Source: Chitinophagaceae bacterium
GTDB taxonomy: Bacteria > Bacteroidota > Bacteroidia > Chitinophagales > UBA10324
Direction of reading: 5' to 3'
Length of the DNA stretch: 64,000 nucleotides
Assembly: GCA_947469485.1 (NCBI GenBank)
Contig: CANIPU010000002.1
Span: 169,245 to 233,244 of the forward strand
Part shown: piece by piece, positions 9,705-17,786 of the stretch
Layout of the letters: each line of letters starts with the position of its first letter
How positions within the stretch are numbered: position 1 is the first letter of the stretch
Notes under the pieces: generated by a model
What the model was told of the DNA's origin: nothing
Databases searched by the model: none
What the model saw: only the letters and a program-made list of their open reading frames with translations
Position numbers and translations under genes: made by a program

Positions 9705-11276
9705 ATGAAACGAATTTTACTTTTTTGTTTTTTACTGACAGTTTCAGTAATGCAAAATACAAACGCACAGCAACGATACCTTGATGAAGTATTTACAGGA
9801 GTAACAGTAACACCAAATATTACTTATGGAAAAAACTATCAGGTTTTAACTGGTGCACCAGTTCTTACTGACTTAAAAATGGATATTTATTCTCCAACCG
9901 GAGATACTCTTTCTGCGAGACCATTAATTGTTTATTTACACACAGGAAGTTTTTTACCAATCCTTTTTAACAAAACACCAACGGGAGCCCGTACAGATAG
10001 TGCTTCGGCTGAAATGTGTAGAAGATTTGCCCGCAGGGGATATGTTGTAGCTTCAATTGATTATCGGCTAGGATGGAACCCACAAGCTATTGGTGCTGCT
10101 GGTCAGGATATTCGGACAGGTTCTTTATTACAAGCAGTTTATCGTGCACTTCAAGATGCAAAAACAGCTGTTCGTTATTTAGATTCAACAAGTACCACTT
10201 ATAAAATTGACGGAAGTAAAATTGTAATGTGTGGTCAGGGGTCCGGAGGTTATGTTGCTCTTGCTTATGCTACACTTAACAATTTTAATACCGAGATTGC
10301 TGGATTAGCAAGCGGAAAATTTCTTAGTGGAAGTGATCAGGCTGCTTACGGATTCATGACTGGTGACCCTTATGTTAATCCAACTTTAATGGGTGATTTT
10401 GAAGGTTTCGGGGGCAATGCTGCTTTAAACTATCCTAATCTGCCAACTTATTCAAGCGCTGTTACAATGGTGGTAAATATGGGAGGTGCTATGGGTGATT
10501 CGACCTGGTTAGAAAACGGAGATGTTCCAATGGTTTGTTTTCATGTTCCTAACGATCCCTTCGCTCCATATACACATGGAATGGTTGTGGTACCAACAAC
10601 AGGTGATAATGTAGTTTATGTTGCAGGTAGTTATGATGTGATAAACCGCGCTGATGCGTTCGGAAATAACGATGTATTTAATATTCCATATAACGATCCT
10701 TATACAACTCGAGCTAACCAGGTTAATAACGGCCATAATGGTTTGTTCCCATTTATTGAACCAGATCCGAATGTATATATCCCTAGTCCGTTTAATGGTC
10801 AGGCTGGTCCTTGGGAGTGGTATGATATTAATGATTTACATACACTCGGAACAATTTATGGATTAACAAATGGTGCAGTTGATACAATTTATGGTAGCGG
10901 ATTATTAACTGACCCTAACATGTCGAAGGCAAAAGGAATGGCTTACATAGATTCTATTCAAGGTTATCTAGCTCCTAGAATGGTTCAGGCTCTTGCATTA
11001 CCAGGAATGTATTTAGGCATCGAAAATGTTTATGATGCTTCAATAACTGTTGAAGTTTCTCCAAATCCATCTTCTGATAATTTTGAAGTTCTTTCTCGTC
11101 AGTCTCCCGTTCAATCTTATGAGTTGTATGACCTGTCAGGGAAATTAATTTTTACTGCAACTTTAAAAGATGCAGTTTCTTTTACTATAAATGGAAAAGA
11201 TTTATCGAAAGGAATTTACCTGCTGACAGTTAATACCAAAACCGGAAAGGCAGTAAAAAAATTAGTTGTTGAATAA
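9705..11276 (+). CDS. Secreted alpha/beta-hydrolase-like protein with a type IX sorting domain, paralogue of the 5122 gene with altered active-site glycines
   Basis: The 523-residue protein has a signal peptide ending in TNAQ (about residue 21). It shares a clear block with the product of the 5122 gene: KMDIYSPTGDTLSARPL here and KMDIYEPTGDTLSVRPI there. The oxyanion motif reads HTG (79-81) in place of HGG. The nucleophile region reads CGQGSGGY with Ser180, so the glycine two residues before the serine is Gln178. Asp284 and His344 are the likely remaining triad members. It lacks the SprB-like repeats but ends in a type IX sorting domain (VSPNPSSDNFEVLS to VKKLVVE). It may be an active esterase with different specificity or a binding protein that lost activity. 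It is followed by a strong terminator. Confidence 0.85.
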   Translation: MKRILLFCFLLTVSVMQNTNAQQRYLDEVFTGVTVTPNITYGKNYQVLTGAPVLTDLKMDIYSPTGDTLSARPLIVYLHTGSFLPILFNKTPTGARTDSASAEMCRRFARRGYVVASIDYRLGWNPQAIGAAGQDIRTGSLLQAVYRALQDAKTAVRYLDSTSTTYKIDGSKIVMCGQGSGGYVALAYATLNNFNTEIAGLASGKFLSGSDQAAYGFMTGDPYVNPTLMGDFEGFGGNAALNYPNLPTYSSAVTMVVNMGGAMGDSTWLENGDVPMVCFHVPNDPFAPYTHGMVVVPTTGDNVVYVAGSYDVINRADAFGNNDVFNIPYNDPYTTRANQVNNGHNGLFPFIEPDPNVYIPSPFNGQAGPWEWYDINDLHTLGTIYGLTNGAVDTIYGSGLLTDPNMSKAKGMAYIDSIQGYLAPRMVQALALPGMYLGIENVYDASITVEVSPNPSSDNFEVLSRQSPVQSYELYDLSGKLIFTATLKDAVSFTINGKDLSKGIYLLTVNTKTGKAVKKLVVE

Positions 11277-11297
11277 ATAATTCAAATAAAAAATCTG

Positions 11298-11334
11298 GCG
11301 GCTGTTTCGAAAGAAGCAGCCGCTTTTTTATTTT
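11298..11334 (+). terminator. Rho-independent terminator after the hydrolase gene
   Basis: A perfect 7-bp stem GCGGCTG / CAGCCGC encloses a 12-base loop and is followed by TTTTTTATTTT. It lies 21 bases after the stop codon and before the convergent HerA-like gene. Confidence 0.85.
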
Positions 11335-11348
11335 ATACTTAGAGATAT

Positions 11349-12917
11349 TTAAAACCAGCTACTCTTCTTTCTTGGAGAACTGCTTCGTGATTTTAAACCG
11401 AGTGAACCCAGTAAACTACGGGTGATGGCACCTGCAATTGCAACTCCTACTGAGCGGGTAACCGGACTTTTCATTATGGTTTCGAAAGTGCTCTTCTCGG
11501 TTTTTTGTCCGGCCCTTGTTGTGGGAGCAGGCGGTGCATCTTTCGCTGATTCTATTGCAACATCCTGCATTTTCTGCAATAACATTTCATAAGCACTTTC
11601 TCTGTCAATCACCTGACTGTACTTACTCACCAGTTTTGATTTTGCATTGATGAGATTTAATTCATCATCATTTAAAATTCCCATGCGAGATGATGGTGGG
11701 CACAGTAATGTTGCAGTCAGCATTGTTGGATTTCCTTTTTCATTCAACGCAGTTATTGCTGCTTCGCCTATACCAAGTGAAGTGAGCAATTCATCTACGG
11801 CATAAAAATCAGTGAGCGGATAATTTTCTGAAATCTGCTTAATTGATTTCCGGTCGAGTGCGGTAAAGGCGCGCAAAGCATGTTGCACTTTCAAACCAAG
11901 TTGACTTAATACAGCTTGCGGAATATCAGTTGGGTTTTGCGTACAGAAAATAATTCCAACTCCCTTTGAACGAATGAGTTTGATGATGCTTTCAATCTGG
12001 TCGAGCAATTCACCACTTGCTTCTTTAAAAATTAAATGGGCTTCGTCAATAAACACAACCAGTTTCGGCGCTTCCAGATCTCCTTCTTCGGGGAAAGTGT
12101 TGTAAATCTCAGCCAGCAAACACAACATGAATGTGCTGAACAGTTTCGGCTTATCCTGAATGTTTGTTAAGCGAACGATGCTGATAAATCCTTTTCCGTT
12201 TTCGTCAATGCGCAACAAATCATTGGTGTCAAAACTCATTTCGCCGAAAAACAGATCTGCACCCTGCTGTTCCAGTTCAATTACTTTCCGAAGAATGGTT
12301 CCTGTGGAAGTTGTGGAGACAGCACCGTACAACGATTCCACTTCTTTTTTTCCTTCGTCAGAAACATACTGTAACAGTTTTTTAAAATCTTTTAAATCAA
12401 GTAGCGGCAGTTTTTTATCGTCCGCATACTTGAACATCATGCTCACGATTCCAGTTTGCGTATCATTCAATCCAAGCATTTTTGAAAACAACACCGGACC
12501 AAATTCTGAAACTGTGGCGCGAAGCCGTACTCCGTTTTCTTCACTCAGTGTCATTAACTCAGTTGGAAAACCTGAAGCTGAATAAGTTACACCAATTTTA
12601 GTTGCACGCTCCTGAATTTTTTCATTTGAAGTTCCTGCTGCTGCAATTCCACTCAGGTCGCCTTTTACATCCATCATTAAAACTGGAACACTGTTCGCGG
12701 ATAAACCTTCAGCTAAGAGTTGCAATGTTTTTGTTTTTCCTGTGCCGGTTGCGCCACTGATTAACCCATGACGATTTAAAGTTTTGAGCGGAACTTTAAC
12801 AAAATTGTTAGTGAGTACTTCGCCATCTAAAATGGGAGCGCCCATTGTAACTGTAGATCCTTTAAAACTATAATCGGGTGTAAATTTTTCGAGGAAGGAT
12901 TGTTTTCTGTCTGCCAT
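11349..12917 (-). CDS. HerA/YjgR-type helicase-like ATPase (DUF853 family)
   Basis: This 522-residue P-loop ATPase carries Walker A GATGTGKT at residues 55-62 and Walker B LVVFIDEAH at about 286-293. A conserved LMMDVKGDLSGIAAAG segment at about 80-95 is typical of the YjgR/DUF853 group. The C-terminus has a low-complexity Ser/Arg/Lys tail. Members are cytoplasmic NTPases related to the HerA-FtsK translocases, but the physiological role of this branch is poorly known. The gene is 25 bases upstream of the same-strand terminus region of hemW, and they may share a transcript in the order hemW then herA-like. No nuclease partner (NurA) is seen nearby, so a role in end resection is not supported here. 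Confidence 0.88.
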   Translation of the reverse strand: MADRKQSFLEKFTPDYSFKGSTVTMGAPILDGEVLTNNFVKVPLKTLNRHGLISGATGTGKTKTLQLLAEGLSANSVPVLMMDVKGDLSGIAAAGTSNEKIQERATKIGVTYSASGFPTELMTLSEENGVRLRATVSEFGPVLFSKMLGLNDTQTGIVSMMFKYADDKKLPLLDLKDFKKLLQYVSDEGKKEVESLYGAVSTTSTGTILRKVIELEQQGADLFFGEMSFDTNDLLRIDENGKGFISIVRLTNIQDKPKLFSTFMLCLLAEIYNTFPEEGDLEAPKLVVFIDEAHLIFKEASGELLDQIESIIKLIRSKGVGIIFCTQNPTDIPQAVLSQLGLKVQHALRAFTALDRKSIKQISENYPLTDFYAVDELLTSLGIGEAAITALNEKGNPTMLTATLLCPPSSRMGILNDDELNLINAKSKLVSKYSQVIDRESAYEMLLQKMQDVAIESAKDAPPAPTTRAGQKTEKSTFETIMKSPVTRSVGVAIAGAITRSLLGSLGLKSRSSSPRKKSSWF

Positions 12918-12941
12918 AAATAATTTTTTATCGGCGCAAAC

Positions 12942-14066
12942 TTATTTCATCCATTCGATCACAATTGAATTGAGTTTCAACATTCCTTCAATCGTTAATT
13001 GAAGATTGTTGTTTTTGATTTCGAAATGTGAAGGGATTTCATAAGCTGAAATCTTTTGACGCAATTCATCTGCATAAATTTCCCCAAAAAAACTTTCAAT
13101 GTATTCCATTGAAATTCCGCTGGAAGTTCTCAATCGTGTCATCAAGTATTCATTAAATTGTTGCTCGATAGAAAGTTCTTCCTTTTCAAATAATAATTTC
13201 CCCTCCTTCATCGAATTCAGATACTGAATATTATTCGCAACATTCCATTGCCGTGAAATTCCATTGTACGAATGTGCGGAAGGACCAATGCCGAGATAGG
13301 GTTCGTTATCCCAATAGCTACTGTTGTGCCTGCTGTGAAAATTTCTCAAGCCATAATTTGAAATTTCATAATGCTCAAAACCATTTCCGGTAAGAAATTC
13401 ATGCGCCATCAGAAATTCTTCAGAACTCACTTCATCTTTTTTCTCAATCACTTTTCCTTTCTTGATAAAATGATGAAGAGCAGTATTGTCTTCCACTGTT
13501 AAACAATAACACGACAAATGTTGAACAGGAAGTGTAACAGCCTCCTCTAGATTCTTTTTCCAGTCGGCTAATTTTGAAGTGGGCAAACCATAAATCAAAT
13601 CAATGCTGATGTTGTTGAAACCGGCGCTTGCTGCATTTATCACAGCTTGCTTTGCATGTATTGCATCATGTGCTCGGTTCATCCATTTCAAATCTTCATC
13701 TCTAAAACTTTGCACGCCAATGCTTAAACGGTTGATGCCGGTTTTTTTCAGCATCAATAATTTTTCTATTGATAAATCATCCGGGTTTGCTTCCAAAGTG
13801 ATTTCAGTTTTTTCAGCAATTGAAAATTTTTTATGAATGCTGTTCATCAGTAAACTCAGTTCTTCTTCATTCAGAATAGAAGGAGTTCCCCCTCCGAAAT
13901 AAATAGTGTTGACTGTTCGTTCGGTTAAATAATTTTTCCGCTGTTCAATTTCATTCGCCAACTGCTTTATAATTTCATCTCGATAGTATTGGGTAGTGGT
14001 AAAATGAAAATCGCAATAGTGACAAGCTTTCTTGCAAAACGGGATGTGAACATAAATACCTGCCAT
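12942..14066 (-). CDS. hemW: Radical SAM heme chaperone HemW (coproporphyrinogen III oxidase-like)
   Basis: The 374-residue protein has the radical SAM cluster motif as Cys11-x3-Cys15-x2-Cys18 in HIPFCKKACHYCDF, and the GGGTPS motif (YFGGGTPSIL) that binds SAM. The length and the short N-terminus match HemW rather than HemN, which is longer by about 50 N-terminal residues. HemW binds heme and inserts it into target proteins; older annotations call the family oxygen-independent coproporphyrinogen oxidase. The gene lies 24 bases upstream of the HerA-like gene on the same strand and is divergent from the Omp85-family gene. The uroporphyrinogen synthase gene hemD lies 2.8 kb away, but on the other strand. 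Confidence 0.93.
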   Translation of the reverse strand: MAGIYVHIPFCKKACHYCDFHFTTTQYYRDEIIKQLANEIEQRKNYLTERTVNTIYFGGGTPSILNEEELSLLMNSIHKKFSIAEKTEITLEANPDDLSIEKLLMLKKTGINRLSIGVQSFRDEDLKWMNRAHDAIHAKQAVINAASAGFNNISIDLIYGLPTSKLADWKKNLEEAVTLPVQHLSCYCLTVEDNTALHHFIKKGKVIEKKDEVSSEEFLMAHEFLTGNGFEHYEISNYGLRNFHSRHNSSYWDNEPYLGIGPSAHSYNGISRQWNVANNIQYLNSMKEGKLLFEKEELSIEQQFNEYLMTRLRTSSGISMEYIESFFGEIYADELRQKISAYEIPSHFEIKNNNLQLTIEGMLKLNSIVIEWMK

Positions 14067-14082
14067 AGATTTGCTGCCTTAT

Positions 14083-14090
14083 TAATTTTG
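14083..14090 (+). promoter_or_regulatory. Candidate Bacteroidota -7 element
   Basis: TAATTTTG matches the TAnnTTTG -7 consensus exactly, 15 bases before the ATG of the Omp85-family gene. No matching TTTG at the -33 distance was found, so this is a partial match only. Confidence 0.35.
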
Positions 14091-14105
14091 AAAAAAAACT
14101 TTTGA

Positions 14106-15887
14106 ATGTTGAGAGCTGTGCTCACTGCAATTTTTATTTTCTGTTTTTCTATACTTCATGCGCAGCCGTTATTTCATTTAAAAGTAATTGCTTCTGACAA
14201 AGATACTTCTGCACTTCACAAGCTCATTAACTATCGTAATAATCTGAGTGATTCTGTTTCATCGAAAAAAGAACTGGCTTCAGTTTTCAATCAATTGTAT
14301 GAAAAAGGTTTTTTGCTTACATCGATTGACAGTATGCAAATTGATTCTGTTCATTTCACAGCTTTTATAAAATTAAATAAGCAAGTTGAGTGGGCTTTTC
14401 TTTCGAAAGGAAATGTGAGTGAAGATTTATTGAACCGTATTAATCTGAAGACAAATTCATTCACCGAAAAAAATTTCTACTACAAGGAAATAAAATCCAT
14501 TGAAGAAAAATTACTGACTTACTGTGAGAACAATGGATTTCCGTTTGCGAAAGTCTGGCTCGATAGCATTGTGTGGAAAAAAAATCTGCTCAGTGCTTCG
14601 CTAATGATTGACAAAGGAAAACTGATTACGATTGACAGCATAAAAGTGGATGGCGATGTGAAAATTGCCAACGCATACTTGTACGGTTACCTCGGAATAA
14701 AGCCCGGAGATTTATACAACGAAAGTCTGATTCGCGAAATCAATAAACAGGTGGATGAAATTCCATTTGTGCAGCAGGAGAGTACTGCGAGAATTATTTT
14801 CAACGATGATAAAGCAAGCATCATTCTTCAACTGAAAAACAGAAATGCAAGCAAGTTCGATTTAGTAATTGGTGTATTGCCCAATAATCGAGTTTCCGGA
14901 AAAGTGATTGTAACAGGTCAGGGATCGCTTGATATGTGGAATGTGTTAGGGCGCGGCGAGCGACTGACTTTGAGCTTGGATAAACTACAGCCGCGCAGTA
15001 CCGAATTCAAATCTGCCTTACAATATCCATATTTGTTACAACAGCCATTCGGAATCAATCTCGGATTTGAAATAAACAAGAACGATACTTTTTACATTGA
15101 TGTAAAAAAGGAAATTGGGTTGCAATATTTATTCAGCGGAAGAAATTACATCAAGGGTTTTGTGCGAAACACTACATCGTCATTATTGTCGGTTGATACT
15201 TTTGAAATAAAACAATCGCACACTCTGCCATCGCAAATTGATTTGTCGGTTACCTATTATGGATTAGAAGCGGCTTACGAAAAATTAGATTTCAGATTAA
15301 GTCCGCGCAAGGGCTGGCACCTGTTTGCATCAGCCGCAGTCGGTAACAGAAAAGTGATTCGCAATCCTGCCATTACTCAACTTACAGATTTAAACGAACC
15401 CGATTTTAATTTTAGTTCGCTGTATGATTCTCTTCCTGAAAAATCATTGCGCTACGAATTACTGGCGAAGGCTGATAAGTACACTTCCATTTCGCGCACG
15501 CAGGTTTTGAAATTATCGTTTCAAACCAAGTCGCTAATTGCGCCTGATGTTTTTCAGAACGAATTGTACAGGATTGGGGGCAACAGATTATTGCGTGGCT
15601 TCGATGAGCAATCGGTTTATGCTTCTTGGTACAATGTGTTCACAGCTGAGTATCGTTACCTGATTCAGCGCACATCGTACTTGTTTTTGTTTACTGACTT
15701 TGCATACATCGAACATCAGTTGCCAAATAATTTTTATACCGATTGGCCAAAAGGTGTTGGTGCAGGTTTGACTTTTCAAACAAAGGCAGGCATCTTTGGT
15801 GTCAGTTATGCAGTGGGAAGCGAAAGAGGAAATGCATTACAATTGCGTTCAGCAAAAATTCATTTCGGCTACATCAATGAATTCTGA
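14106..15887 (+). CDS. Omp85/BamA-TamA family outer-membrane protein
   Basis: The 593-residue protein starts with a signal peptide (AVLTAIFIFCFSILHAQ). An N-terminal region to about residue 230 reads as two or more POTRA-like repeats (for example FLSKGNVSEDLLNRINLK and IDSIKVDGDVKIANAYLYGYL). The C-terminal part is a 16-strand-type beta-barrel with the typical end: RIGGNRLLRGFDEQSV, then a last strand ending in phenylalanine. It is shorter than BamA, which has five POTRA domains, and is closer to TamA or to two-partner transporters. It probably inserts or translocates a protein at the outer membrane. Its stop codon overlaps the start of the DUF4271 gene by 11 bases, so the two are coupled. 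The client is unknown. Confidence 0.85.
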   Translation: MLRAVLTAIFIFCFSILHAQPLFHLKVIASDKDTSALHKLINYRNNLSDSVSSKKELASVFNQLYEKGFLLTSIDSMQIDSVHFTAFIKLNKQVEWAFLSKGNVSEDLLNRINLKTNSFTEKNFYYKEIKSIEEKLLTYCENNGFPFAKVWLDSIVWKKNLLSASLMIDKGKLITIDSIKVDGDVKIANAYLYGYLGIKPGDLYNESLIREINKQVDEIPFVQQESTARIIFNDDKASIILQLKNRNASKFDLVIGVLPNNRVSGKVIVTGQGSLDMWNVLGRGERLTLSLDKLQPRSTEFKSALQYPYLLQQPFGINLGFEINKNDTFYIDVKKEIGLQYLFSGRNYIKGFVRNTTSSLLSVDTFEIKQSHTLPSQIDLSVTYYGLEAAYEKLDFRLSPRKGWHLFASAAVGNRKVIRNPAITQLTDLNEPDFNFSSLYDSLPEKSLRYELLAKADKYTSISRTQVLKLSFQTKSLIAPDVFQNELYRIGGNRLLRGFDEQSVYASWYNVFTAEYRYLIQRTSYLFLFTDFAYIEHQLPNNFYTDWPKGVGAGLTFQTKAGIFGVSYAVGSERGNALQLRSAKIHFGYINEF

Positions 15888-16821
15888 TTTCAAAAGGCTC
15901 ATGATTTTACTTTTCTTTTTTATGAGCACATTTTTGCTTTATGATATTTCGTTAGCTCAAACTGATTCAGCAAATCATCAAACAAATAATTCTGCTTCGG
16001 TTGTTCACCACGATTCAATTCCACGAAATCATTTTCTGAATTTTGTTATTCCGATTGCAACAGATAATTCCATCAAACCAAAAGACAAATGGAAATTAAT
16101 TTCTCCGGAAAATATTTTAGAGAAAAATTTATTGCCTGCATATGATGAAGTAATAGTTCGCAAACGAAATGATGAATGGAAGTCGTGGATGTTTTACCTG
16201 CTTTTGATATTAACTGTATTGCTTGTTTTTCTTCGCGTGAATTATGCAAGAGAGTTCAGTGAAGTGTTCCAGATTTTTAAACCAATAGGTATTAATCAAC
16301 AGATTTTTCGTGACAACTTTGGAATTATAAAACTAGGAACATTTTTATTGAGTCTAAACTCAACTATAGTAATTGGTGTTTATTTTTTTTTAATTGCTCA
16401 TCACTATAATTTCTTTCCACCTTTTTCATGGCTTTTATTGGTTTCAATAATTATTGCAAGTGTTTTATTAATAATTCGGTTTGTAATAATGAAAATCGCA
16501 GGCAGTTTATTTCCATTTAAAAAGGAAATAAACTTTTATCAGTTTAATGAAGTTCAATTAAATCGATTGATTGGAATTTTATTGTTACCTTTTTTAATTA
16601 CCATCACTTTTTCTCCAAATCAAATTGGTAGGTTAGCAATCGGGGTAAGTTTTGTAATGATTTCTGCAATTGTTTTATTTCGCTATTTAAGGGGCTTTAG
16701 TATAGGAAATGATTATTTCGCAAAGCATAAGTTTCACTTTATCGTTTATATTTGCACCCTCGAAATAGCGCCTCTGGTGATTTTTGTAAAAGTGCTTAAG
16801 GATTGGGCGAAAGGATTGTAA
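15877..16821 (+). CDS. DUF4271 family inner-membrane protein
   Basis: The frame is open from 15796, but the ATG at 15877 gives a signal-like hydrophobic N-terminus (LMILLFFFMSTFLLYDISLAQ) and 314 residues. The middle and end contain about six to seven further membrane segments, for example MFYLLLILTVLLVFL, IGVYFFLIAHHYNFF, LLLVSIIIASVLLIIRF and the final FIVYICTLEIAPLVIFVKVL. This pattern matches the Bacteroidota-specific DUF4271 family, which is commonly next to the uroporphyrinogen-III synthase gene, as here (24 bases). Function is unknown. The constant neighbourhood suggests a link to heme synthesis or to the Omp85-like gene that overlaps it. The family assignment is from memory of its pattern and context. 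Confidence 0.8.
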   Translation: MNSDFKRLMILLFFFMSTFLLYDISLAQTDSANHQTNNSASVVHHDSIPRNHFLNFVIPIATDNSIKPKDKWKLISPENILEKNLLPAYDEVIVRKRNDEWKSWMFYLLLILTVLLVFLRVNYAREFSEVFQIFKPIGINQQIFRDNFGIIKLGTFLLSLNSTIVIGVYFFLIAHHYNFFPPFSWLLLVSIIIASVLLIIRFVIMKIAGSLFPFKKEINFYQFNEVQLNRLIGILLLPFLITITFSPNQIGRLAIGVSFVMISAIVLFRYLRGFSIGNDYFAKHKFHFIVYICTLEIAPLVIFVKVLKDWAKGL

Positions 16822-16845
16822 CTGATTTGATGTAAAATTCCTTTA

Positions 16846-17751
16846 ATGAAGTTGACAAAAACTAAGAAGCAAATTAAAAAGGTCACCAATTCAATTTCAA
16901 AGGCGGCTGCTCATGTAAAAAAATCATTAAGTAAAAAAGGTTCTAAAGCTATTGAACCAAAGAAAATTACTGAACCAGTATCTGTTGCCGTACCAGCTCG
17001 ACCTATTAAAACTATTTTAATTTCTCAGGCAAAGCCTGAAAATGATAAAAATCCTTACAATGAACTTTGTAGAAAATACAAAGTTGAAATTGAGTTTAAA
17101 CCTTTTATTCAATTGGTAGGGATAGAAAACAGAGAGTATCGCAAGTATAAAATTAACCCCCTGAATTTTGAGTCAGTTGTTTTTACAAGCAGAAATATCA
17201 TCGATCATTTTTTTAGTTTATGTGAAAGTTTAAGAATCCGAATGCCTGATGAAACAAAGTATTACTGTATGACTGAATCAGTTGCTTTGTATTTACAAAA
17301 ATATATTCTGTACAGAAAGCGTAAAGTCTTTTATGCCGATGGCACTTTGCCTAATTTTTTCAAGGTTGTATTACACCATAGAAATGATGGTGAAAAATTT
17401 CTGGTTCCATGTGCAGATATTCATAAATCAGATATCCCTGATTTTTTAAAAAAGAATTCAATTGAATTTGCTGAGGCTGTGATACTTAAAACTGTGCCAG
17501 TAGAGTTGAAGAAAAAGGATGTGAGTTTTGATGCTCTGATATTCTTTGGGCCAACCAGTGTAAATTCTCTAATTCATAATTTTCCTGATTATAAACAACG
17601 AAATCAGGTTATCGGCGGATTCGGACCTTTGACTTTGAATGCAATATCGGATGCTAAATTAAGATGTGATATCATAGCTCCATCGGTTGAGTCTCCTTCT
17701 ATGATAATGGCGATTGAAAAATATATTCTTGCTTCAAAAAAGAAGAAATAA
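16846..17751 (+). CDS. hemD: Uroporphyrinogen-III synthase with a Lys-rich N-terminal extension
   Basis: The enzyme closes and isomerises hydroxymethylbilane to uroporphyrinogen III in tetrapyrrole synthesis. Residues from about 62 on match the Bacteroidota HemD pattern: KTILISQAKPENDKNPY at the start, VVFTSRNIIDHFF, the linker region YADGTLPNFF, LVPCADIHKSDIPDF, and the closing IIAPSVESPSMIMAIEKYI. The first about 60 residues are an unusual extension with a high lysine and serine content (KTKKQIKKV, KKSLSKKGSK), probably disordered. A start after the extension is unlikely because no ATG is present there. The gene follows DUF4271 by 24 bases. Catalytic residues are poorly conserved in this family, so the call rests on overall pattern and context. 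Confidence 0.88.
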   Translation: MKLTKTKKQIKKVTNSISKAAAHVKKSLSKKGSKAIEPKKITEPVSVAVPARPIKTILISQAKPENDKNPYNELCRKYKVEIEFKPFIQLVGIENREYRKYKINPLNFESVVFTSRNIIDHFFSLCESLRIRMPDETKYYCMTESVALYLQKYILYRKRKVFYADGTLPNFFKVVLHHRNDGEKFLVPCADIHKSDIPDFLKKNSIEFAEAVILKTVPVELKKKDVSFDALIFFGPTSVNSLIHNFPDYKQRNQVIGGFGPLTLNAISDAKLRCDIIAPSVESPSMIMAIEKYILASKKKK

Positions 17752-17786
17752 TAATTTTATTAAACTTTTAAACTGTTTTTTTATTT

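Noticed and set aside
12160..12585. 141-codon plus-strand open frame
   Set aside because: It lies fully inside the well-supported HerA-like gene on the other strand and shows no protein features.
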